A stretch of 14,983 nt of DNA. Source: UBA9662 sp002729415 (GTDB taxonomy: Bacteria > Poribacteria > WGA-4E > UBA9662). The notes under the pieces are model-generated. The model made no database searches. It was not told the DNA's origin and saw nothing but the letters and a program-made list of their open reading frames with translations. Below are positions 6,672 to 13,658 of the stretch, in pieces; position 1 is the first letter of the stretch; each line of letters starts with the position of its first letter. Where the stretch lies: positions 1 to 14,983 of the forward strand of contig PBXZ01000024.1 in NCBI GenBank assembly GCA_002729415.1. Direction: 5' to 3'. Made by a program: the position numbers and the translations under genes.

Positions 6672-7529
6672 ATGATTTCCCGAAATNTGATGTTGGTATT
6701 GGTAGTTAGTATGATAGTAGTTGGTTGTAACAATGGCACAACTGAACAAGATCTTGNCCCCTCTGGCTCTACAATTTTATCGGATACGCAAATTCAGTTT
6801 GTATCACAGGAGATTATTTTTCCTAAGGATGGAGCTAAAATGGTTCTGATCTCTGGAGGAGAATTTAATATGGGTGATCATTTCAATGATGGGTTGCAAG
6901 ACGAGGTTCCGATACACAGTGTATATGTCGATTCATTCTATATGGATGCTTATGAGGTGACAAATCGACAATACCAAAAATTCATTGATGCGACAGATTA
7001 CCAGCCTCCTAAACAGTTGTCAGATCCCAAATTTAATTCACCAAATCAGCCTGTTATTGGCGTAGATTGGTTTGATGCAGCTGAATATGCAAAATGGGCT
7101 GGAAAAAGATTACCAACCGAGGCAGAATGGGAGAAAGCAGCACGAGGTAACCTCATAGGGAAAAGATATCCGTGGGGGAATTATATTACTCATAATGATG
7201 CCAATTANAATGGAAGTAATGGTCGTGATCAATGGGTATGGAAACCNGCGTCTGTAGGTAGTTTTCCTCCTAATCGTTATGGCTTATACGATATGGCAGG
7301 TAATGTTTCTGAATGGTGTTGGGATTGGTATGCCCCTGATTATTATAGCCTGTCAGCAGAGGNAAATCCGAAGGGACCGGTTCATGGTGTATATCGAATA
7401 ATGCGTGGTGGATCTTGGAATAGTAAGAAGTACTATCTTAGGGTTGCAACTCGAAACTTTAATTCTCCGAAATCTTATTATCAGGATTGTGGGTTTCGCT
7501 GCGTTTGTGATGCAAAGACTATTTTTTAA
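6672..7529 (+). CDS. Lipoprotein with SUMF1/formylglycine-generating-enzyme fold
   Basis: A 285-residue protein. The N-terminus MISRN.MLVLVVSMIVVGC is a lipoprotein signal with lipobox VVGC, so the mature protein should be lipid-anchored outside the cytoplasm. A complete SUMF1 (FGE-sulfatase) domain follows from about residue 55: MVLISGGEFNMGD, VYVDSFYMDAYEVTNRQY, VIGVDWFDAAEYAKWAG, RLPTEAEWEKAARG, YPWG, YGLYDMAGNVSEWCWDWY, MRGGSWN and GFRC. True formylglycine-generating enzymes have two catalytic cysteines after the GGS motif. Here that stretch is GGSWNSKKYYLRVATRN, with no cysteine, so sulfatase activation is unlikely; ligand binding or another oxygenase-like role is open. ATG 6672 is preferred to ATG 6657 because GAGG (6664-6667 region) precedes it and the signal peptide is then of normal length. 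No sulfatase gene lies nearby. Confidence 0.88.
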   Translation: MISRNXMLVLVVSMIVVGCNNGTTEQDLXPSGSTILSDTQIQFVSQEIIFPKDGAKMVLISGGEFNMGDHFNDGLQDEVPIHSVYVDSFYMDAYEVTNRQYQKFIDATDYQPPKQLSDPKFNSPNQPVIGVDWFDAAEYAKWAGKRLPTEAEWEKAARGNLIGKRYPWGNYITHNDANXNGSNGRDQWVWKXASVGSFPPNRYGLYDMAGNVSEWCWDWYAPDYYSLSAEXNPKGPVHGVYRIMRGGSWNSKKYYLRVATRNFNSPKSYYQDCGFRCVCDAKTIF

Positions 7530-8498
7530 TAGCGAGAATGGAAAGTTTTCCTCCGCTTTTACTAGTACTGGAAAGAAATACCTAAGAGCTAAGATATGAT
7601 CTAAATTGGTGCGAGTCTTCAGATTCCAATTTAAAGCGAAATGCTTCATAGAATTCTGAAACGACAAGCATTAGCCTGCGGTTAAATCCCGAAATTACTA
7701 TTGTTTGCAACCTTGATGGTCAGTGGCTGTCTAATATTTAGGTTTGCGAATTAGCCAATTATGCTAACCTTCCATTATAATTTTTGGCTTAAGAGTGGAT
7801 TGCCGTTTNGTTAATTGCAAGTTTTATTATTGTGTCATGAGGTCTATTCTTGTAACTCACCTTCGTAATCCTCAGCATATCTTTATATACCACGTTCACG
7901 TCTTGGGGCTTTCTGATTGTTCGGGTGTTCTAAGGGGTTACTGGACTTTTTTCGACTTGGAAGTGTTCATGACATTGGCCGTTTTCTGGGCAATATTTAG
8001 GTGCTGGTTTCTTGGTTGTATTTCTGTTTGGAGGTCTTTTGGCCAGCAGTATTTTGCGGCGATGATATTATGCCGTGTTTGCTTGCTTTGTTGTTTCAGA
8101 AAACCTTGTCGTAACTTGGTTTAGAAGAATCTCGTCCGCACGCAAGTGAGAATTTGACCATTATAGATGAAGTTAACCGACAGTTACCCCATGCGAGGTG
8201 ATCAGTTTACTCTCTTGGGTTTGTTGACATGTTTGTCAATGTCAGTATTGCTGCGTTTGCCAAACATAAGAGAGTGGTTCTATTAACTAGCAAATTACGA
8301 TTGTTAGGGAAGGAACTTCGCTTTTTGTTCCGCCACTTTCCGGTTACTTTAACGACTAATGTAATTGAAGGATTGTTGTAATATTGGGAATCATCGTAGG
8401 TGTTTTAGGACTTATCTGTTGATGAGTCAAGAAAGTTTCTTAGGAATTGGTTCGGGGCAATTCTATTGGCAATTTCAATAAACCACTAAGGTAAATCA
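7530..8498. other. Long stretch without an intact gene
   Basis: Nearly 1 kb between two intact genes. From 7530 to 7790 I see only short open pieces and a perfect TATAAT (7776-7781) without a convincing -35 element. From about 7795 to 8110 the plus strand has a hydrophobic character in one frame broken by stops (for example FVILSISLYTTFTSWGFLIV, then GAGFLVVFLFGGLLASSIL). This suggests a dead membrane protein that I cannot name. A 109-codon frame at 7795-8124 is open but looks like out-of-frame reading. The part at 8115-8381 is listed separately. No RNA gene or terminator stands out. Confidence 0.45.
8115..8381 (+). pseudogene. Unrecognised gene remnant with one in-frame stop
   Basis: One plus frame reads LGLEESRPHASENLTIIDEV and NRQLPHAR, then a TGA at 8199-8201. 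It continues in the same frame with SVYSLGFVDMFVNVSIAAFA, KHKRVVLLTSKLRLLGKELR and FLFRHFPVTLTTNVIEGLL, ending at TAA 8379-8381. The coding character on both sides of a single stop suggests a former gene. The second part could also start at ATG 8229 and give a 50-residue basic, partly hydrophobic peptide, but no ribosome binding site precedes it. Just after the stop, another frame reads VILGIIVGVLGLIC, a possible membrane segment. I do not recognise the family. Confidence 0.3.
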
Positions 8499-9497
8499 AT
8501 GGATAGAAGAAATGGAAGTGTAGGCACGCAGATTATCGTCAAACCAGATAATACCATTACTATGGAGGATTTCGAAATAAGGCAACCGGGTCGTGGTGAG
8601 GTATTAATCGAGACAGTTAGCACTTTGATTAGTGCAGGGACGGAACTTGGTACGCAAGAACAACCAAGAACAAATGGTTTTGCACCTGGATACTCTAATA
8701 CAGGCAAAATCATTGCCATTGGTTCGGATATTAATGACTATGCTGTTGGTGATCGTGTTCTTTCGCTTGGTCGACATGCCACGCATGTTACAACCTCCGC
8801 GACTGCGCAGTCCCTAGCAATAATACCCGATGATCTGACGTTCGATCAAGGAGCGTATGGTGTATTAGGTAGTGTATCACTTCATGGTGTACGGCGGGCT
8901 AAGGTCGAGCTGGGTGAATTTGTGGTCATTACTGGAATGGGGATTGTGGGACAACTCGCGTTGCAACTCGTTTCTCAAACTGGATGCGAAATTTTAATTG
9001 CATTGGATCTAAGCAATCAGCGTCTTAGAGTGGCAAAGGACTCTGGTGCAACACACGTCCTGAATCCACAACATGTAGATGTATACAGTGAGATTAATCG
9101 CATTACTGGAGGTAGGGGGATAGATCTTGTGATTGAGGCTTCCGGTTATCCGGAGTTGTTACCGGTTGCGTTTCAGTTGGCGCGGATTGGTGGTCGAATT
9201 ATGTTGCTGGGGTCAATATGGCACCGGAAAATAGAGGTTGATTTTATGGACTTTCATGAAAAGGAATTGACATTGGTAGGCTGTCATCAACCCAAGTGCC
9301 CGACAACATCAACTCACCATTTTCCATGGACTCAACAGTACAATAGACAGCAAATCCTCAAAATGATCTTGCATGATCAGCTGGATGTTGATGTTTTAAC
9401 GACACATCGGATTCCATATCACCAAATTGCGGAAGCCTATCGGTTGCTCCGTGATGAACGAGATAAGTCACTCGGTATCTTACTATCATGGAATTAA
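8499..9497 (+). CDS. Medium-chain dehydrogenase/reductase (alcohol dehydrogenase-like), zinc ligands absent
   Basis: A 332-residue MDR-family oxidoreductase. The N-terminal GroES-like domain spans about 1-130 (GRGEVLIETVSTLISAGTEL, then GYSNTGKIIAIG and GDRVLSLGRHATH). The Rossmann domain follows, with GMGIVG at 146-151. D170 at the end of the second strand points to NAD(H) rather than NADP(H). GGRIMLLGSI (231-240) and the C-terminal AEAYRLL are also typical. The catalytic zinc ligands of classical alcohol dehydrogenases (Cys, then the GHE motif) are replaced by ISAGTE and a region without Cys/His pairs, and the four-cysteine structural zinc loop is missing. This matches a known zinc-independent subgroup. 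The substrate is unknown, perhaps a polyol or sugar derivative. TAAGG (8487-8491) lies 7 bases before ATG 8499. The gene follows a decayed region and precedes the promoter of the next unit. Confidence 0.9.
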   Translation: MDRRNGSVGTQIIVKPDNTITMEDFEIRQPGRGEVLIETVSTLISAGTELGTQEQPRTNGFAPGYSNTGKIIAIGSDINDYAVGDRVLSLGRHATHVTTSATAQSLAIIPDDLTFDQGAYGVLGSVSLHGVRRAKVELGEFVVITGMGIVGQLALQLVSQTGCEILIALDLSNQRLRVAKDSGATHVLNPQHVDVYSEINRITGGRGIDLVIEASGYPELLPVAFQLARIGGRIMLLGSIWHRKIEVDFMDFHEKELTLVGCHQPKCPTTSTHHFPWTQQYNRQQILKMILHDQLDVDVLTTHRIPYHQIAEAYRLLRDERDKSLGILLSWN

Positions 9498-9554
9498 GGT
9501 GGCTGGGAGTGCAAATATGTATAGGCTTTAGTATGGGAGGAGTCGTGATTTTTC

Positions 9555-9583
9555 TTGAAAAACACACCTATTTGTGCTATTTT
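9555..9583 (+). promoter_or_regulatory. Sigma70-type promoter for the kelch operon
   Basis: TTGAAA (9555-9560) and TATTTT (9578-9583) are separated by exactly 17 bases. Transcription would start near 9590, about 30 bases before the AGGAG and ATG of the kelch gene. It lies in the only sizeable gap (9498-9621) before a three-gene unit with overlapping or abutting stops and starts. Spacing and -35 match are good and the -10 is one base off consensus. Confidence 0.6.
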
Positions 9584-9621
9584 AGCCGTATCGAGAATGC
9601 AGTTATAAAGAGGAGTTTTGA

Positions 9622-12600
9622 ATGCAGAGTTTCGTCGCCTGCTTCCTATTGTTTTGTGTTGTTATATTGGTGATTCCGGCTACAGTTGGTGTATGCTCAA
9701 GTCTTCCACAACTTACTATTGACCGAATCGAAGGAAACAACGGGATTATAAAAATCCATTATACGACTAGTGATCCGATGGGAAGGTTGTTGTCTACGGC
9801 AAACTGGAAGTATAGTACCAATGGCGGCGCGACTTGGATAATAATTAATCAGTCTGCAATTCAAAACAATGAACCCAAGCTGTCTGGTCAGCACTTTATT
9901 CTCTGGAATACAAATGAGGGTTTAAACAACCTTTCAGGGTTATATTATCCATCTGTTCTCCTTCGTATGGAAGCATTTGATATTGATGTGGGATCTGCGG
10001 GGAAATGGCAGAAAATCGAAGATATGAGTTTTGCCCGAGCATTCTTAACTGCTGCTATTGTTAATGATGATATCGTGGTTATTGGTGGTCAGGATAAAGG
10101 AAAGTTGGCCCCAACAGAATCATATAATCTAGTGACCGAAGAATGGATCGGTCAAATGTCGATGCCGGTTGACGCACGGATAGATCTTGGTGCTGCTTTT
10201 TCCAGTCAGAGAATTTATCTGGTGGGTGGGTATGATGGGCGACGTCTTTCAACGGTAGAGTTATATACCATTAGGGATAATGCATGGAAGATTGTTAATC
10301 CGATGCCTACGCCAAGACAGGGGCTTTCTGCGGCTATTGCTGATGGGAAGCTTTATGCTATTGGTGGTCGTTCGGAAAGCATATTGGACGTAAATGAAGT
10401 ATACGATCCAACAACTGACTCGTGGGAAACGGCTGCACCAATGATAAATTTTCGCCAGTCCTTTGCAACTGTTACATTGAATAATCGGATATATGCTATT
10501 GGCGGTCACGGAAATGAATTTCTTTCCGATGTCGAAGCCTATGATCCTAGAATGGATAAATGGCAACCTGTTGCTTCTATGCCAACAACGCGGTTTGGTC
10601 TTACTGCTACTGTTGTTAATGGTCAGATATATGCTATTGGAGGGAGTAGTAGTGGCAAGGCAATAGCAACTGTCGAAATTTATGATCCCAAGACTGATAC
10701 ATGGAGNACTTCGGCTNCAATGCCTACGCCACGTCGGGATCTGGCGGCTGTNAGTATTGGGGAGAAAATTTATGCCATCGGTGGTGCGAATGANGGNGGG
10801 GCCTTGGCGACGGTCGAGGAATTTACAATTCCTCGAACATCTGATGTGGCTATATCTAACACTTTTGGTGTTGCNAACCACANGATAGCCNCGATTANCT
10901 NACCNCCCTCAGATACAAAACATAACGGAATTGTTTCTATTCNAGGTACTGCAATTGGTAAGAATTTCCAGAGTTGGACACTTGACTATCAGNGGAAAGA
11001 TGATTTGGATAAAGGGTTCATCCCGATTAGTTTTTCTAACCAGCTNGTAGATTCCGGGANCTTAGGTGAGTGGGATGTGCATGATTTTTCAGATGGGGAG
11101 TATCTTGTTCGTTTGCGGNTAACTGATAGTCAAGCTGTGACTATTGTTGATCAGATTACCGTTGAAGTGGACAACACACCGCCTATNTTTACATGTAGTA
11201 TATTGGGTGCTGGGTTGGAGGACGAGTACATCCGAGATAATACTGCTATNATTGTNAGCGGGACTTCAGAACCTAAANCGAGTATTGTTGCTGCTGCACT
11301 TGTTCTAGGTGACGGTGCGAACCAAGCTGATGTCACAGATTTTATCCAAGTGGATCAAGGTGGGCGCATTTTTGGTAAGATTCTAGGGTTTGAGCTGGCT
11401 GATATTTTCACTGTTCGGCTTACTGTAACAATTGCTGATTTGGCTGGCAATCAAGTTATCTCAGGTTCTAATTATCTTATTATTGATAATAAACCTCCAG
11501 TAGTTGAAATTACTTCGCCGGCTGTGGGTGCAAATTTTAGTGGTAGGAAAGTTTTACTGAATGGAAGGGTTTCGGATGAATTTTCAGGTGTGCGCCGGAT
11601 TGAAGTGGATGGAGGATTTGGTTGGGTGCTGGTTGCTGATACTTCGCATCCCAACTTTCGATCAAGTGCCACGAAATGGTCTTATGAATACGCACCACCG
11701 ATTGACGATGTTTTACTTTCATTCCGCGTTCGTGTAACCGACAAGGCGGGCAACATACAAATTAGCGATCCCAAATTAGTTAACTATATGTCGAAGTTGC
11801 CAAGTGTAAATATTTCTGAACCGACTGATGGTGATAATTTGATTGGTTCTATATTGGTTACTGGAACAGTTGATGCTGCCAATTTATTAGAATGGAAGTT
11901 AGAGTATGCACCTGGTAGTGACGCGGAGGAAGGTTGGATTAAGATCGCATCAAGTAAAGGGGAGCCAATTGTTGCTGGGCAACTAGCATTATGGGATATG
12001 ATGTTATTGCCAGATGGACCTTATACTTTGCGTCTTACTGCTGAAAATCCGTTCTCCACTGTATCTGTCAAACGACGGAATTTATTCAAAACGCCGCGTG
12101 AGCCAGAGGTGTCTTTCCAGCCAAATACTCCGGCAAACATTGAGTTTCCTGATTTAACGCTTTTACGAAAACAGCTAGATCGGAGAGAGGGGATTACCTT
12201 CAGGTCTTCAGCATTTTCTGATCCTAATATAGAAGACGTACATACGCATTCACAGTGGCAGATTCGAAGTGCGGAAGGTAATTATGACAGCGCGGTTTAC
12301 GATAGCGGAGCGGATAGTATGAGTTTAACAGATCTTAAACTTTTTACTGTGCTTGATGTGGATCGAATTTACTATTGGCGTGTACGGCATCAAGACTCAA
12401 ATGGTAAATGGTCAGAATACTCAGCAGAATCCTTTTTCACTACAAGGGCTGTTGGGCGTTTCACCGTTTCGCTTAGGAAGGGATTAAATTTCATGTCGAT
12501 GCCAGTTCGCCCTATTGTTCCAATGGATGCAATCTCACTTGCCCAGAAGCTTAAAGCGACCTTGGTTATACGCTTTGATGCCGACTTGCAAGACTTCGTT

Positions 12601-13359
12601 TCGTATGTGCCAGGGGTTTCACGTGATGTTAATTTTCCCGTTATTGGTGGAGAAGGGTACATCATTAATGTTCTGGAATCGAAATCGGTTCCTTTTGAAG
12701 GGACGATTTGGGAAGATGTAAATGCGGCACCTCCGTTTGCCATTGATTCTTTTCGGTCATCGACTTGGGCCTTTGTAATCGGTTTAGAAAAAACAGTAGA
12801 CCTTCCGGATGATAGTCTTATTGAGGTTATAAATCGTCGGACAAATAAGTCGAAAATTCGGATCAATAATCAGCACGGTTTGACGCAGCTTTTCTCTTTT
12901 GTTGATATGGATTATCAGGCGGTAGTTGATTTAGGTGATCCTATTCAGGTTCGCGTGACTGATACAAATGGTTATTCCCTTTTTGAGCCGATAAACTTGA
13001 CTATGACAGCCTCTGATTTGTTACATGCTGTCCATGTAGTGAGTTTTAACCCATCCAAATTGCCCGATCAAACTCGACTTTTTCAAAATTATCCTAACCC
13101 TTTTAATCCTGAAACTTGGATTCCATTCGAGCTTACAGAGGACTCAAATGCGGAAATAACGATCTATGATGTCTCAGGCAACCCTGTGCGCTATCTTGAT
13201 CTTGGTTTCTTATTTGGTGGTAAATACTTATCTCAAACGCGTGCAGCATATTGGAACGGTCAAAATCAATTTGGTGAAGCCGTAGGGTCAGGTATATATT
13301 TCTACCGTTTAAGCACCGACCGTTTTTCGTCAGCCAAGAAGATGATTGTTGTCAAGTGA
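9622..13359 (+). CDS. Large secreted kelch-repeat protein with C-terminal sorting domain
   Basis: A 1245-residue exported protein. The signal peptide is residues 1-25. A domain with WKYSTNGGATW follows (about 28-122). Six kelch repeats then span about 129-402; their Gly-Gly doublets fall at 155, 202, 248, 294, 340 and 387, each with a later Tyr-Asp/Trp pair, which predicts a six-bladed propeller. Beyond that come several Ig-like or bacterial cell-wall-type beta domains (EVDNTPP, IDNKPPVVEITSP, DKAGN, PSVNISEPTDG) and a fibronectin-like piece (YYWRVRHQDSNGKWSEY). The last 95 residues (NPFNPETW, SGIYFYRL, KMIVVK) are a FlgD-like/type IX-like sorting domain seen widely in Poribacteria. AGGAG (9611-9615) sits 6 bases before the ATG. 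Function is probably binding at the cell surface or outside the cell. Twenty N bases cluster between 10707 and 11279, yet the frame is never broken. Confidence 0.93.
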   Translation: MQSFVACFLLFCVVILVIPATVGVCSSLPQLTIDRIEGNNGIIKIHYTTSDPMGRLLSTANWKYSTNGGATWIIINQSAIQNNEPKLSGQHFILWNTNEGLNNLSGLYYPSVLLRMEAFDIDVGSAGKWQKIEDMSFARAFLTAAIVNDDIVVIGGQDKGKLAPTESYNLVTEEWIGQMSMPVDARIDLGAAFSSQRIYLVGGYDGRRLSTVELYTIRDNAWKIVNPMPTPRQGLSAAIADGKLYAIGGRSESILDVNEVYDPTTDSWETAAPMINFRQSFATVTLNNRIYAIGGHGNEFLSDVEAYDPRMDKWQPVASMPTTRFGLTATVVNGQIYAIGGSSSGKAIATVEIYDPKTDTWXTSAXMPTPRRDLAAXSIGEKIYAIGGANXXGALATVEEFTIPRTSDVAISNTFGVXNHXIAXIXXXPSDTKHNGIVSIXGTAIGKNFQSWTLDYQXKDDLDKGFIPISFSNQXVDSGXLGEWDVHDFSDGEYLVRLRXTDSQAVTIVDQITVEVDNTPPXFTCSILGAGLEDEYIRDNTAXIXSGTSEPKXSIVAAALVLGDGANQADVTDFIQVDQGGRIFGKILGFELADIFTVRLTVTIADLAGNQVISGSNYLIIDNKPPVVEITSPAVGANFSGRKVLLNGRVSDEFSGVRRIEVDGGFGWVLVADTSHPNFRSSATKWSYEYAPPIDDVLLSFRVRVTDKAGNIQISDPKLVNYMSKLPSVNISEPTDGDNLIGSILVTGTVDAANLLEWKLEYAPGSDAEEGWIKIASSKGEPIVAGQLALWDMMLLPDGPYTLRLTAENPFSTVSVKRRNLFKTPREPEVSFQPNTPANIEFPDLTLLRKQLDRREGITFRSSAFSDPNIEDVHTHSQWQIRSAEGNYDSAVYDSGADSMSLTDLKLFTVLDVDRIYYWRVRHQDSNGKWSEYSAESFFTTRAVGRFTVSLRKGLNFMSMPVRPIVPMDAISLAQKLKATLVIRFDADLQDFVSYVPGVSRDVNFPVIGGEGYIINVLESKSVPFEGTIWEDVNAAPPFAIDSFRSSTWAFVIGLEKTVDLPDDSLIEVINRRTNKSKIRINNQHGLTQLFSFVDMDYQAVVDLGDPIQVRVTDTNGYSLFEPINLTMTASDLLHAVHVVSFNPSKLPDQTRLFQNYPNPFNPETWIPFELTEDSNAEITIYDVSGNPVRYLDLGFLFGGKYLSQTRAAYWNGQNQFGEAVGSGIYFYRLSTDRFSSAKKMIVVK

Positions 13360-13658
13360 TGAAGTTACCTCTGATTCTGGATGAAATATCTGAAGTCGAA
13401 AAAGTTGATCTTATCGAGAAAGTTGCAAGGTTTGTCGTTAATCGGCAGCTGACTGCACCTGCCATCCTTATGCTCGAGGTTTGTAAGCCAATTAATTTCG
13501 TTGGTAGCCAATTTATGTTGGCCTTAAATCCTTTTGTACAAGCAATATTTAACACTATGGAATATCAGAAATTTGCTTTGATTATAGAAAAGGATGAGAA
13601 TCTTGAGTTGCTAATTCAGTGCATTGAAAAGCTTGATGCAGACAAACAGGGAGAGTAG
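13359..13658 (+). CDS. Small conserved-looking protein between the kelch and MutL-type genes
   Basis: A 99-residue protein. Its ATG (13359-13361) overlaps the TGA of the kelch gene by one base, and its TAG touches the GTG of the next gene, so translation is probably coupled on both sides. A GTG three bases earlier (13356) is also possible. Residues 1-35 form an amphipathic, acidic-to-hydrophobic helix (LDEISEVEKVDLIEKVARFV). Residues 38-75 are hydrophobic (TAPAILMLEVCKPINFVGSQ, then FMLALNPFVQAIF) and may touch or enter the membrane. Residues 80-97 are a charged helix (ENLELLIQCIEKL). I recall similar short hypothetical proteins beside MutL-type genes in other phyla, but cannot verify this here. 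No enzymatic motif is visible. Function unknown; a partner of the MutL-type ATPase is an inference from position. Confidence 0.8.
   Translation: MKLPLILDEISEVEKVDLIEKVARFVVNRQLTAPAILMLEVCKPINFVGSQFMLALNPFVQAIFNTMEYQKFALIIEKDENLELLIQCIEKLDADKQGE

Noticed and set aside
7776..7781. Perfect TATAAT hexamer
   Set aside because: No acceptable -35 element at 16-19 bases upstream, and only decayed sequence downstream in an AT-rich region.
10261..10881. Long minus-strand open frame of 206 codons
   Set aside because: Antisense shadow of the kelch repeats; the repeated Ile/Ser/Asn pattern mirrors the kelch units.
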